DNA of 64,000 nucleotides from Dyadobacter sp. CY323 (GCF_021390245.1 NZ_JAJUXH010000017.1:1-64000); one strand, 5' to 3'; positions 7,589 through 16,217 are shown, numbered from the stretch's first letter. Notes: generated by a model from the sequence alone, not told the origin. A program made the numbers and translations.

Positions 7589-9646
7589 CTATTCGTTCGA
7601 AGCTTCTTTTTCCGCCTCAGCCATTTCCTCCTCTTTACGATCTTTCTCCAAGGTTTGTTTTACCAATTCCTCATGGATCGCAGCTTCCTCGTTTGAACGA
7701 CGGTTAATGTAGGCCTGATAGCTCGTTTCCTTTTCATATGGACGCTTTCCAATCAGTTTCTCAAGATCGCTTTGGAACAAAATTTCTTTTTCTAAAAGCT
7801 CTTTTGCCAGCACTTCCAGCTTGTCGCGTTTTTCGAACAACAAGTTTTTTACGAATTGATAAGCCTGATCGATCAGTTTTCTTACTTCTTCATCAATCGC
7901 CTGAGAAGTCGATTCTGAGTATGGTTTGGTAAATGCGTAGTCACTTTGTTTTGAATCATAGTACGAGATGTTTCCAATTCGTTCATTCATTCCGTACATG
8001 GTAACCATGCTATATGCTACTTTAGTCACTCTTTCAAGATCACTCAATGCACCTGTGGAGATCTTGCCAAATACAACATCTTCCGCCGCACGACCACCAA
8101 GTGTCATACACATTTCGTCAAACAGCTGTTCCGTACGATACAAATACTGTTCTCTTGGAAGATACTGCGCGTAACCTAATGCAGCAACTCCGCGAGGTAC
8201 GATCGATACTTTCACCAAGGGATCAGCATGTTCGAGGAACCAGCCTGCCACTGCGTGACCGGCCTCGTGATACGCAACGATTTGTTTTTCTTCCGGTGAA
8301 ATCAGCTTGTTTTTCTTCTCCAAACCACCAATTACGCGGTCCATTGCATCCTGGAAATCCTGCATGGTAACTTCATCGCGGTTACGACGTGCAGCAATCA
8401 AAGCCGCCTCGTTACAAACATTCGCAATTTCAGCACCTGCAAAACCGGGAGTCTGTGACGATAGTTTTTGGATATTAACATCGGTGGCAAGTTTCAACGG
8501 TTTCAAATGAACTTTGAAAATTGCTTCACGACCAATTACATCTGGTTTATCAACCGAAATCTGGCGATCGAAACGGCCTGGACGAAGCAATGCCGGATCC
8601 AGTACGTCGGGACGGTTGGTTGCTGCTACGATAATGATACCTGAATCGGTAGCAAAACCATCCATTTCAACGAGTAATGAGTTCAATGTGTTCTCGCGTT
8701 CATCGTTTGAACCAGGCATTGCGCCTCGTCCACGCGAACGACCAACCGCATCGATCTCATCGATAAAAATGATACAAGGTGCTTTTTCCTTCGCTTGTTT
8801 GAAAAGGTCACGAACACGTGCCGCACCCACACCCACGAACATTTCCACAAAATCGGAACCTGAAAGTGAGAAGAAAGGTACGCCAGCTTCACCCGCAACA
8901 GCTTTTGCAAGCAATGTTTTACCAGTTCCCGGAGGTCCTACAAGCAAAGCACCTTTCGGGATTTTCGCGCCGAGTTTTTTGAATTTGTCAGGACTTTGAA
9001 GGTATTCGACAATCTCTTTAATTTCTTCTTTTGCTTCGTCCAGTCCGGCTACATCGTTGAATGTGATCTTTACTTTGTTTTCCGCATCGAATAATGTAGC
9101 ACGTGAGCGGCCAATGTTAAATATCTGCCCACCTGGTCCAACACCTCCGGACATTCTGCCCAGAATGAAGTACATAACGAGGATCATCACAATGAAAAAA
9201 CCCCAGGTTCCGAGGAAGCTGGTCCAATCGTTTCTCGTATCGACTACAAAAGGAACTTTGTCATCGTCAGGTATTTTCTCCTGAATTTTATCAAAATCCT
9301 TTTTGAACGTTTCAGCGGAAGTAACCTGGAACTGATAATGTGACGCAGTTTCTCCGCCGAAATAGTTATTTTCTTTCGCTACAACTTTGTATTTATCAAG
9401 CTTTAAAGCTTCTGGTTTTAAAGTAACCTCAACCGACTTATCATTTACGATCGTCACCCTTTCAACTTCTTTGTCAGCCATCATTTTTTCGAAACGCTTC
9501 TGAGTTGTTTCGCGGATTGTTGATGTTCTGTTTAAGTAAGTTATTCCGAGTATAGTGGCAATCAGAGCGGCTATAATCCAGCCCTGATATCCTTTTTGGG
9601 GACTTTTAGGACTGAGAGGCCCTCTTTTGTTATCGTTTTCAGACAT
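7589..9646 (-). CDS. ftsH: ATP-dependent zinc metalloprotease FtsH
   Basis: The 685-residue membrane protease is complete. It has a first transmembrane segment near residues 22-38, a periplasmic domain, a second transmembrane segment near 147-163, Walker A GPPGTGKT at 237-244, Walker B 'IIFIDEIDA' at 292-300, the second region of homology with 'RPGRFDR' near 354-360, and the zinc site HEAGH at 459-463. FtsH forms hexamers in the inner membrane and degrades unassembled membrane proteins and regulators. The C-terminal tail is rich in Lys and Glu, common in this phylum. It lies downstream of rsfS on the same strand, a usual order in Bacteroidota, and ends at a strong hairpin. Confidence 0.98.
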   Translation of the reverse strand: MSENDNKRGPLSPKSPQKGYQGWIIAALIATILGITYLNRTSTIRETTQKRFEKMMADKEVERVTIVNDKSVEVTLKPEALKLDKYKVVAKENNYFGGETASHYQFQVTSAETFKKDFDKIQEKIPDDDKVPFVVDTRNDWTSFLGTWGFFIVMILVMYFILGRMSGGVGPGGQIFNIGRSRATLFDAENKVKITFNDVAGLDEAKEEIKEIVEYLQSPDKFKKLGAKIPKGALLVGPPGTGKTLLAKAVAGEAGVPFFSLSGSDFVEMFVGVGAARVRDLFKQAKEKAPCIIFIDEIDAVGRSRGRGAMPGSNDERENTLNSLLVEMDGFATDSGIIIVAATNRPDVLDPALLRPGRFDRQISVDKPDVIGREAIFKVHLKPLKLATDVNIQKLSSQTPGFAGAEIANVCNEAALIAARRNRDEVTMQDFQDAMDRVIGGLEKKNKLISPEEKQIVAYHEAGHAVAGWFLEHADPLVKVSIVPRGVAALGYAQYLPREQYLYRTEQLFDEMCMTLGGRAAEDVVFGKISTGALSDLERVTKVAYSMVTMYGMNERIGNISYYDSKQSDYAFTKPYSESTSQAIDEEVRKLIDQAYQFVKNLLFEKRDKLEVLAKELLEKEILFQSDLEKLIGKRPYEKETSYQAYINRRSNEEAAIHEELVKQTLEKDRKEEEMAEAEKEASNE

Positions 9647-9687
9647 TCTGTGTTTTTAATTAAGAGGAAATATACTAAACAACAATA

Positions 9688-9716
9688 CCGGTCAGGTTAG
9701 TGTTCACCTGTACCGG
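9688..9716 (-). terminator. possible hairpin between rsfS and ftsH
   Basis: CCGGTCAGGT (9688-9697) pairs with ACCTGTACCGG (9706-9716) with one bulged base, leaving an 8-base loop. In the minus direction it lies just after the rsfS stop and is followed by TATTGTTGTTT. It could attenuate read-through into ftsH; the T-run is weak. Confidence 0.4.
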
Positions 9717-9720
9717 CCAT

Positions 9721-10104
9721 TCATACCACGGAATCTTCCAGGTATGTTACCTCTGCATCTCCCCAAAGTTCTTCCAGATCATAATGCTTGCGGCGTTCTT
9801 TATTGAAAATATGAACTACAACATCCACATAATCAATCAAAATCCATTCTCCGTTCGCCTTACCTTCTTTTTGCCAGGGCTCGGTTTTGGACAATTTATA
9901 AACCTCGTCTTCAACCGAATTTGCCAAAGCATCGATCTGCGTGTCGGAATTACCCGAGCATATTACAAAAAAATCAGTGATTGAATTTTTTACTTTTCTG
10001 AGGTCGAGTATTGCTATATCCTGGCCCTTCTTTTCTGTCATTCCTTTAACCACCAGCTCGGAGAGATCTTTTGAGGATAGTTCTTTATTTTTGCGTTCTT
10101 TCAT
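9721..10104 (-). CDS. rsfS: ribosome silencing factor RsfS
   Basis: The 127-residue protein matches the RsfS/Iojap family over its whole length: 'DIAILDLRKVKNSITDFFVICSG' (read in pieces), 'DTQIDALANSVEDEV', 'WILIDYVDVVVHIF' and 'RKHYDLEELWGDA'. RsfS binds ribosomal protein L14 on the large subunit and blocks subunit joining under starvation. It is followed by ftsH on the same strand and is divergent from birA, 43 bases away, an arrangement common in Bacteroidota. The ATG at 10104 starts a short Lys-rich stretch before the domain. There is nothing unusual in the sequence. Confidence 0.95.
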   Translation of the reverse strand: MKERKNKELSSKDLSELVVKGMTEKKGQDIAILDLRKVKNSITDFFVICSGNSDTQIDALANSVEDEVYKLSKTEPWQKEGKANGEWILIDYVDVVVHIFNKERRKHYDLEELWGDAEVTYLEDSVV

Positions 10105-10147
10105 GCGAAGTTAATTCCTTTCTAAACCCTAAAGTAAAGCAAAAAAA

Positions 10148-10915
10148 TTGTACAACTCTATACAGGATACCCTAATTATTGGTAAAAAAGTTGTCTATCT
10201 GCCATCTTGTCACTCTACAAACGACATAGCGGCTGAAATAGTGCACGCTGGATTGTTCGCAGAAGGAACTGTTGTCATTACCGACAATCAGATTAAAGGA
10301 AGAGGTCAGCGAGGATCTGAATGGCACGCAAATCCAGGAGAAAATTTGACCTTTTCGGTCATTTTAAGTCCGCATTTTTTACCAATTCAACATCAGTTCC
10401 TGATCAGCCAAATTACGGCACTGGCGGTAAGATCCTTTGTAAGTAACTATATCGATGGTGTGAAAGTAAAATGGCCGAACGATGTTTTGGTAAACGGGAA
10501 GAAAATATGTGGGATATTGATCGAAAACTCAATTCTTGGGATGAAACTTACCAACTCGATTATTGGTATTGGGGTAAATATCAATCAGTTAGAATTCGAA
10601 AATGGGCGTGCTACCTCACTGGCGCAGGAAACCGAAAGTCAGTACATCCTTGCGGAAGAATTCCAAAAACTAGCCAGGATAATTGAGGCGTACTATCTGA
10701 AATTGAGAACCACTTCCCATGATCACGACATTAAATTGGAATATTTACAGCACTTACACGGCTATGATCAGGAGGTAAAAGTCTCTTTCAAGGGACAATA
10801 TCAGAATGCGCAGGTGATCGACGTGACCGAACAAGGGAGGTTGCGTGTCAAACTGTCATCGCAACCGGATATTTTGGAATTAGGGTTAAAGGAAATAGAG
10901 TGGGTATTAGACTGA
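10148..10915 (+). CDS. birA: biotin--[acetyl-CoA-carboxylase] ligase
   Basis: The 255-residue protein probably starts at TTG 10148; no ATG lies suitably upstream. The biotin-protein ligase core is present: the adenylate loop GRGQRG at residues 51-56 followed by W59, the motif KWPNDV at 108-113 with the catalytic Lys, and the 'GILIEN' strand. It lacks the N-terminal winged-helix DNA-binding domain of Escherichia coli BirA, so it should ligate biotin to carboxylases without acting as a repressor. The C-terminal SH3-like cap (about 205-255) is present. It is divergent from rsfS and overlaps the end of the convergent membrane protein gene by 9 bases. Confidence 0.93.
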   Translation: MYNSIQDTLIIGKKVVYLPSCHSTNDIAAEIVHAGLFAEGTVVITDNQIKGRGQRGSEWHANPGENLTFSVILSPHFLPIQHQFLISQITALAVRSFVSNYIDGVKVKWPNDVLVNGKKICGILIENSILGMKLTNSIIGIGVNINQLEFENGRATSLAQETESQYILAEEFQKLARIIEAYYLKLRTTSHDHDIKLEYLQHLHGYDQEVKVSFKGQYQNAQVIDVTEQGRLRVKLSSQPDILELGLKEIEWVLD

Positions 10916-11248
10916 TTCTTGTCCCCACTTACCCAATACGATCATAACAACGGCACAAATCCCCAGGCCGAGTGACTCTCTCGCCAGTTCGATATTCAGG
11001 CTCCGCATCGCTGTTTCTCCAAAGAAAATCCCTTCAAATTCCGGCGGCCATTGTAAAATAGCTGCGACAATGTAACCCGCTGCCAATGCATAGAATACCC
11101 AACTCGGCCAAAGCTCTCGGATGCTCATGAAACAAGCTAGCGCAGCGAAACTGTAAACGCCGATCCAGATTCCCGAATCAGGGTCATTTAACTGCAGATA
11201 TGCAAAAATGACAAAAACGATCCCAAAAAATATCTTCAATAGTCTCAT
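10907..11248 (-). CDS. TMEM220-family small membrane protein
   Basis: The 113-residue protein is predicted to cross the membrane four times: about residues 3-19, 27-44, 50-66 and 90-107. The pattern 'FAYLQLNDPD' near the N-terminus and the 'LWPSW' turn fit the transmembrane family 220, whose function is unknown in bacteria and animals. It is convergent with birA and overlaps its last 9 bases. No operon partner is evident because the next minus-strand gene ends 80 bases upstream. Confidence 0.75.
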   Translation of the reverse strand: MRLLKIFFGIVFVIFAYLQLNDPDSGIWIGVYSFAALACFMSIRELWPSWVFYALAAGYIVAAILQWPPEFEGIFFGETAMRSLNIELARESLGLGICAVVMIVLGKWGQESV

Positions 11249-11327
11249 AACACTCGTATTTAAACTGGATACTACGATAAGCGTTTACAGGATCTATATT
11301 AACTATCCTGCGACACGAATTTAATTC

Positions 11328-12029
11328 TTATTTGCAAAATCCGGCCAATGCCGAAGCTGCATCCTGGTAACCAAGGTTCAGCGATTGTTTGAGGTTTGTG
11401 CAGCCCAGCTCCTTATCACCATCATTCCACTGAGCGAGCCCAAGGCCATAAAACGCCTTTCCGTTCTGTGCATCAAGTTTGACCGTCTCCCGGAATGCCA
11501 ACGTCGCCTTGTTATATTCTTTCAGCCTGTAGTACGTATTTCCAAGATTATACCAGGCCAGCTTGTTGTCACGATCCAGTTTCGTCGCCGTTTCGAAATC
11601 CGCAATTGCGTCCGGCATCTTTTCCATTAAGACCAAAACCTGGCCACGGTTAAGGAAAATATCGGCTGTGTCGGGAGCGAGTGACGCCGACTTGTTATAA
11701 TCAGCAAATGCAGAATCCAGCCGGTTTTCGTCTTTGTATAACAATGCGCGGTTAAAGTATGGACGATAGGAATCCGGTTGGAGCCTGATAGCCTGCGCAA
11801 AGTCCAGCAGCGCATTTGGAAACTCTTTCAATTCGTAATAAGCTACGCCCCGGAGGTTGAAAGCGTCTGCATTGTTCGTGTTTTTTTCAATTGCCTTATT
11901 TATAAAATCGATGGCTTCCCGGGTCCTGCCTTCCCGCATTAGCTCCTTTCCTTTTTGCAGAAAAGCATCCGAAGATTGGGAGCAGGATTGAAGTATTAAT
12001 AATAAAAATAGAAAAAATAAACGGGGCAT
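11328..12029 (-). CDS. TPR-repeat lipoprotein
   Basis: This 233-residue protein begins with a lipoprotein signal peptide, 'FLLLILQSCSQSS', with the lipidated Cys at residue 16. The rest is about six tetratricopeptide repeats with the usual W/L/G/Y-A-F-A-P spacing, for example 'NADAFNLRGVAYYELKEFP' and 'LAWYNLGNTYYRLKEYN'. TPR lipoproteins of this phylum act as scaffolds at the outer or inner membrane; the partner is unknown. A TAnnTTTG promoter lies 27 bases upstream of the ATG, back-to-back with that of the SRP RNA gene. Confidence 0.9.
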   Translation of the reverse strand: MPRLFFLFLLLILQSCSQSSDAFLQKGKELMREGRTREAIDFINKAIEKNTNNADAFNLRGVAYYELKEFPNALLDFAQAIRLQPDSYRPYFNRALLYKDENRLDSAFADYNKSASLAPDTADIFLNRGQVLVLMEKMPDAIADFETATKLDRDNKLAWYNLGNTYYRLKEYNKATLAFRETVKLDAQNGKAFYGLGLAQWNDGDKELGCTNLKQSLNLGYQDAASALAGFCK

Positions 12030-12055
12030 ACTGGTTCATTTCGAGTTGATTCGCA

Positions 12056-12083
12056 CAAAAGTAAGGCGAAACATGAAATCAAA
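12056..12083 (-). promoter_or_regulatory. promoter of the TPR lipoprotein gene
   Basis: On the minus strand TACTTTTG (12063-12056) matches TAnnTTTG, and TTTG (12083-12080) lies 16 bases further upstream. The spacer is a little short of the usual 19-21. Confidence 0.5.
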
Positions 12084-12091
12084 GTTTTCTT

Positions 12092-12118
12092 TTTGTGAAT
12101 AAAATGTCTTTATCTTTG
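12092..12118 (+). promoter_or_regulatory. promoter of the SRP RNA gene
   Basis: TATCTTTG at 12111-12118 matches TAnnTTTG exactly and ends just before the predicted 5' end of the RNA. TTTG at 12092-12095 is a candidate upstream element with a 15-base spacer, shorter than usual. Confidence 0.6.
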
Positions 12119-12120
12119 CA

Positions 12121-12221
12121 CCCGGCAAATCGGAACTACCAGCTCCTTCCGAATCCCCCAGGTCCTGACGGAAGCAAGGGTAGGTGGTCGATGCGGTGAG
12201 ATTCTCGGTTTGCCTTTTTTT
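12121..12221 (+). ncRNA. ffs: signal recognition particle RNA, small bacterial (4.5S) type
   Basis: The conserved apical domain is present: CCCCAGGTCCTGACGGAAGC around 12157-12176 gives the GGTC, tetraloop-like and GGAAGCA elements bound by Ffh. The closing helix is visible: GGCAAATCG (12124-12132) pairs with CGGTTTGCC (12206-12214), and a T-run at 12215-12221 completes an intrinsic terminator. The RNA, with Ffh protein, targets nascent membrane and exported proteins to the translocon. It is preceded by a good TATCTTTG element. The end points are set from the outer helix and T-run and may be off by a few bases. Confidence 0.93.
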
Positions 12222-12311
12222 GTTTCCTTCCGTTTGTATTCTTCTCTTTCTTTTTGCTTTTGACCAGGGTTTCCTACTTTTGTGGGACATTCTAACCAAT
12301 ACATTTTCGAT

Positions 12312-12968
12312 ATGAAATTTTTTATTGATACTGCGAATCTGCAGGAAATTCAGGAAGCTCACGCGCTGGGTATTTTAGATGGTGTTACTACCAATCCATC
12401 GTTAATGGCTAAGGAAGGAATTACGGGCAAGGACAATATCATGCGGCACTATAAGTCCATTTGCGATATCGTGGATGGGGATGTGAGTGCAGAAGTAATA
12501 TCGATCGATCTGGAAGGAATGATCCGCGAGGGTGAAGAATTGGTTGAGATTGATGATAAGATCGTTGTGAAAATCCCGATGATCAAGGAAGGTGTAAAAG
12601 CTTTGAAATATTTTTCAAGAAAAGGGATCCGGACCAACTGTACGCTGATTTTCTCAGCTGGCCAGGCCTTATTGGCGGCTAAGGCAGGAGCAACATACGT
12701 TTCTCCGTTTATCGGACGTCTGGATGACATTTCAACAGACGGAATCGGGCTGATCGAGCAAATCCTTACCATTTACAGAAACTATGGCTACGACACGCAG
12801 GTGCTAGCGGCATCAGTTCGTCACCCAATGCATATTATTCAATGCGCAGAAGTAGGTGCCGATGTGATGACAGGCCCATTGAGCGCCATGGAAGCCTTAT
12901 TGAAACATCCGCTTACTGATATTGGTCTGGAAAAGTTTCTGGCTGATTACAAAAAAGGGAATTCCTAA
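12312..12968 (+). CDS. fructose-6-phosphate aldolase / transaldolase-like protein (TalC/MipB family)
   Basis: The protein is 218 residues from ATG 12312; an in-frame ATG at 12282 would add 10 residues of atypical sequence, whereas 'MKFFIDTAN' is the standard start of this family. The Schiff-base Lys is residue 87 in 'VVKIPM', with Asp6 and 'VTTNPSL' at 25-31 also conserved. This short transaldolase subfamily includes both fructose-6-phosphate aldolase and true transaldolase, and sequence alone does not decide which. As transaldolase it would serve the non-oxidative pentose phosphate pathway in the cytosol. It follows the SRP RNA gene and is 24 bases upstream of ftsE. Confidence 0.93.
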   Translation: MKFFIDTANLQEIQEAHALGILDGVTTNPSLMAKEGITGKDNIMRHYKSICDIVDGDVSAEVISIDLEGMIREGEELVEIDDKIVVKIPMIKEGVKALKYFSRKGIRTNCTLIFSAGQALLAAKAGATYVSPFIGRLDDISTDGIGLIEQILTIYRNYGYDTQVLAASVRHPMHIIQCAEVGADVMTGPLSAMEALLKHPLTDIGLEKFLADYKKGNS

Positions 12969-12992
12969 GATTAGCGTTATTCATTGAAATCT

Positions 12993-13676
12993 ATGACTGA
13001 TACTGAGTCAGCGGAACCTATCATTGTTCTGGAAAGGGCGGACATCTATCAGGGTGACCGCCCTGTTTTGAATGATGTACATTTTGAGATCAAAAAAGGA
13101 GATTTCGTTTTCCTGATCGGTCGGACCGGGAGCGGAAAAAGTTCTCTTTTGAAAACGCTTTATGCGGATTTGTGGCTTCATACCGGTTCGGCAAAAGTCG
13201 CTGGTTATGAATTACATAACATCAAGAGAGTTGATATACCCTTTTTGAGACGCAGGATTGGCATTGTTTTCCAGGATTTTCAGTTACTTTCCGACCGGAC
13301 TGTTGAGGATAATCTTTCGTTCGTGCTGCGTGCGACGGGCTGGGAGCAGCAGGCTAAAATTTCAAAACGCATTGCGGAGGTTTTAATGCAGGTGGGGCTG
13401 GGTACAGCTCAGAAAAGAATGCCGCACCAGCTTTCCGGTGGCGAGCAGCAGCGTGTAGTAATCGCCCGCGCAATGCTCAACGAGCCTGCGATCCTGATCG
13501 CGGATGAACCAACGGGTAATCTCGATCCCGAAGTCGGAGATCAGATTATGCAGGTTTTTAAAACCATTAACAATGCAGGTACCGCCATTTTAATGGCGAC
13601 CCACAATCACGATTTTCTTAAAAGATTCCCTGCCCGTGTGTTGAAATGCGAGAATGGCAGTGTTACGATTACTTAG
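12993..13676 (+). CDS. ftsE: cell division ABC ATPase FtsE
   Basis: The call is 227 residues from ATG 12993; a TTG at 12984 would add only three residues. It is an ABC ATPase with Walker A GRTGSGKS at 43-50, signature LSGGEQ at 147-152 and Walker B ILIADEP at 167-173. 'YQGDRPVLNDVHFEIKKGDF' and 'HNHDFLKRFPARVLKCENG' resemble FtsE more than LolD. FtsE works with the membrane protein FtsX to activate peptidoglycan hydrolases at the septum. No ftsX is adjacent here, which is common in this phylum, and LolD-like function cannot be fully excluded. It ends at a strong terminator shared with porX. Confidence 0.87.
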   Translation: MTDTESAEPIIVLERADIYQGDRPVLNDVHFEIKKGDFVFLIGRTGSGKSSLLKTLYADLWLHTGSAKVAGYELHNIKRVDIPFLRRRIGIVFQDFQLLSDRTVEDNLSFVLRATGWEQQAKISKRIAEVLMQVGLGTAQKRMPHQLSGGEQQRVVIARAMLNEPAILIADEPTGNLDPEVGDQIMQVFKTINNAGTAILMATHNHDFLKRFPARVLKCENGSVTIT

Positions 13677-13686
13677 AAGTTATAAA

Positions 13687-13738
13687 GTATAAAAACGAAG
13701 AAAGCGCAGCCTAAACTGCGCTTTCTTCGTTTTTATAC
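13687..13738. terminator. bidirectional terminator between ftsE and porX
   Basis: A perfect 23-base-pair inverted repeat (13687-13709 with 13716-13738) encloses a 6-base loop. The core arm reads AAGAAAGCGCAG, flanked by A-runs and T-runs so that it can stop transcription from both sides. Confidence 0.92.
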
Positions 13739-13750
13739 CATTTGGTCAGA

Positions 13751-15316
13751 CTATTTTGCCTTCATATCAATCACCGGGATGATCATTTCTTCGAGCGAGA
13801 CGCCTCCGTGCTGGAAAGTGTCACGGTACAAATTGACATACTGATTATAATTGTTGGGATAAGCAAAGAAATAATCCTCTTTCGTGAACACATAAGATGT
13901 GGATACGTGCGGTTTCGGCAGGAAGATCCGCTCTGGTTTTCTGCAGACCATCAGGTGGTTATCATCAAATCCCAGGTTCTTGCCATGTTTATAACGAAGG
14001 TTGGTGTTTGTTTCGCGGTAGCCAATAATTTTGACCGGTTTTTGAACACGGATCATACCATGGTCGGTAGTAAGAATCAAGCGGCATTTCTTTTCCGCGA
14101 TCTTCCGGATAAAATCCAGTAATGGTGAATGCTGAAACCAGGACTTGGTAATGGAGCGGTAAGCTGCTTCGTCTGGCGCCAGTTCCTTGATCATTTGCAC
14201 GTCGGTTCTCGCATGAGACAACATATCCACAAAGTTGTAGACAATCACATTCAGCTGATTGTTCAGCATGTTATTGAAATTATCGCTCAATGCTTTTCCC
14301 TGATTTGTATTCAGGATTTTGTTGTAAGAGAACTTGATATTGAAATGGTTCATCTCCAACTGCTTTTGAAGAAAGTCGGCCTCGTGGTTATTCAAACCTT
14401 CTTCACCTTCGGGAGTATTTTCGTCACTTACCCACCATTGCGGATGCTTACGCTCCATCTCACTCGGCATAAGTCCTGAAAAGATCGCATTTCTGGCATA
14501 CCCGGTTGTGGTTGGAAGGATTGAATAATAAGAGGATTCTTCCTCGATGTTGAAATACTCCTGCATAATCGGCTGGATCATTTTCCATTGATCGTACCGG
14601 AAATTATCAATCAAAAGGAAGAAAACAGGCTCATCCGATCCTTTAAGATGTGGAAACACCTTTTGTTTCATTAATTGATGCGAGAGTACCGGTTTGTCTG
14701 ATCGTGGATCATTCAGCCAGTCCTCATATTCTTCTTCAATGAACTTGCAGAAGTTGGCATTTGCCTCACTTTTCTGCATGCTGAATACTTCCGCCATTCC
14801 CTGGTCTTCCGAACTTTCCAATTCCAATTCCCAGTATATCAATTTTTTATATATGTCAGCCCATTCTTCATGCCCGATCCGGTCCTGATATTGCATGGCC
14901 AGACTACGGAATTCCTGCTGATAGCTTAATGTAGTTTTTTCAGTAACCAGACGCTTGTTGTCGAGGATCTTTTTAACAGAAAGTAAAATCTGGTTTGGGT
15001 TAAGTGGTTTAATGAGGTAATCATCTATTTTGGAGCCAATTGCATCTTCCATAATATGCTCCTCCTCACTTTTGGTAATCATCACGACCGGCAGGTTAGG
15101 CTGCTGTTGTTTGATCTGAGCGAGGGTTTCCAATCCTGTCATCCCAGGCATCATTTCATCCAGAAAAACGATGTCAAAACGGTCATTTTCAATACGATCG
15201 AGGGCATCGGCGCCGGAGTTTACCGGGGTGACGTTATACCCTTTATTCGTCAGAAACATGATGTGTGGTTTAAGGAGATCTATTTCGTCATCGGCCCAAA
15301 GGATGTTATATTGCAT
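13751..15316 (-). CDS. porX: PorX-type response regulator with PglZ/alkaline phosphatase domain
   Basis: The 521-residue protein has a CheY-like receiver domain (about 1-120) with phospho-acceptor Asp53 in 'VFLDEMMPG', acidic pair Asp9/Asp10 and Lys in 'YLIKPL'. A helical linker leads to a PglZ/alkaline-phosphatase-fold domain (about 200-521) with 'LLIDNFRYDQW', 'PTTTGYARNAIFSG' and 'LTTDHGM', the metal-site pieces. PorX, with sensor PorY, controls type IX secretion genes and contacts SigP; work on the Porphyromonas protein ascribes oligonucleotide phosphodiesterase activity to this domain. No porY is adjacent. Identification is strong because this two-domain layout is essentially restricted to Bacteroidota. 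Confidence 0.93.
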   Translation of the reverse strand: MQYNILWADDEIDLLKPHIMFLTNKGYNVTPVNSGADALDRIENDRFDIVFLDEMMPGMTGLETLAQIKQQQPNLPVVMITKSEEEHIMEDAIGSKIDDYLIKPLNPNQILLSVKKILDNKRLVTEKTTLSYQQEFRSLAMQYQDRIGHEEWADIYKKLIYWELELESSEDQGMAEVFSMQKSEANANFCKFIEEEYEDWLNDPRSDKPVLSHQLMKQKVFPHLKGSDEPVFFLLIDNFRYDQWKMIQPIMQEYFNIEEESSYYSILPTTTGYARNAIFSGLMPSEMERKHPQWWVSDENTPEGEEGLNNHEADFLQKQLEMNHFNIKFSYNKILNTNQGKALSDNFNNMLNNQLNVIVYNFVDMLSHARTDVQMIKELAPDEAAYRSITKSWFQHSPLLDFIRKIAEKKCRLILTTDHGMIRVQKPVKIIGYRETNTNLRYKHGKNLGFDDNHLMVCRKPERIFLPKPHVSTSYVFTKEDYFFAYPNNYNQYVNLYRDTFQHGGVSLEEMIIPVIDMKAK

Positions 15317-15479
15317 ATGCGTGGTTTTTCATTAAAAATTAAGTAAATCAATGTAAGGGTAACGCGTCAAAGAAGTCGTGCGGTATAAAAAACACGGTTT
15401 TAACGTTTTTTAATAAATATACGAGCAACTGATATACGTTGCGTTTTGATCTAAAAAATTTATACCATTCCCAAGCTGG

Positions 15480-16217
15480 TCAAAGAAACTTTTTGGTCAC
15501 GCGGGCAAGGTCGTCAGGCGTATCGACGCCATGGGAGTCGTCGGAGGTGACTACTGCTTTGATCGAATATCCGTTTTCAAGCCACCGAAGCTGTTCCAGT
15601 GCCTCTGCTTTTTCAAGCGAAGAAACAGGCAGTTTTGTAATCTCGGAAAGAACATCGGAACGATAGGCGTAAATACCAATGTGTTTATAAAACGTGTGTG
15701 CGTGCAGCCACTGATCCTTATCGGAATTGCGGATATAGGGAATCGTCTGACGGCTGAAATACATTACCTCATTTTTTTTGTTCAAAACCGCTTTTGGTAC
15801 GTTTGGGCTGAACAATATTTCGTCGTTGTCGATGACTTTGACGAGTGTGGCGAGTTCAGTCTCGCCATCGAGCACCGCTGCCAGCTGATTAATCGGTTCA
15901 GGATTTATAAAGGGCTCATCTCCCTGAATGTTAATCACATAATCGTATAGGCCTTCTGTTTTTGTCAGCGCTTCATAACACCTGTCTGTTCCACTATGAT
16001 GATCTTGCGATGTCATGACCACATTTCCTCCGAAGCTCAGCACATGTTCGAAAATTCTTTCATCATCCGTTGCAACTATGACGTTATCTAGTTGTGTAGA
16101 TTTGACAGATTGCTCGAATACCCGCCTGATCATACTTTTGCCTCCAATGTCTGCGAGCGCTTTTGCTGGAAAACGGGTTGAGGCATAACGGGCCGGAATA
16201 ATTCCTAAGATTCGCAC
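15480..16217 (-). CDS. kdsB: 3-deoxy-manno-octulosonate cytidylyltransferase
   Basis: The 245-residue enzyme has the CMP-Kdo synthetase signature: 'IPARYASTRFPAK' at the N-terminus, 'VIVATDDERI', 'TSQDHHSGTDRCYEA', 'NIQGDEPFI' and 'HIGIYAYR'. It activates Kdo with CTP for lipopolysaccharide inner core assembly in the cytosol. The length matches the family. It is followed by porX on the same strand after a 163-base gap that includes AT-rich DNA without a gene. No other Kdo gene is next to it. Upstream lies the divergent DUF4905 gene. Confidence 0.96.
   Translation of the reverse strand: MRILGIIPARYASTRFPAKALADIGGKSMIRRVFEQSVKSTQLDNVIVATDDERIFEHVLSFGGNVVMTSQDHHSGTDRCYEALTKTEGLYDYVINIQGDEPFINPEPINQLAAVLDGETELATLVKVIDNDEILFSPNVPKAVLNKKNEVMYFSRQTIPYIRNSDKDQWLHAHTFYKHIGIYAYRSDVLSEITKLPVSSLEKAEALEQLRWLENGYSIKAVVTSDDSHGVDTPDDLARVTKKFL

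Noticed and set aside
8514..8999. 161-codon plus-strand open frame opposite ftsH
   Set aside because: It is the antisense of the conserved ATPase domain of ftsH. Its composition mirrors that gene and no promoter or homologous protein is apparent.
12036..12362. Minus-strand open frame across the SRP RNA region
   Set aside because: The sequence is explained by the conserved SRP RNA on the plus strand and its promoter. The translated product has no recognisable protein features.
12312..13676. ftsE neighbour as an LPS or sugar transporter ATPase
   Set aside because: No permease or substrate-binding gene is adjacent, and the sequence resembles FtsE more closely. Some uncertainty versus LolD remains.
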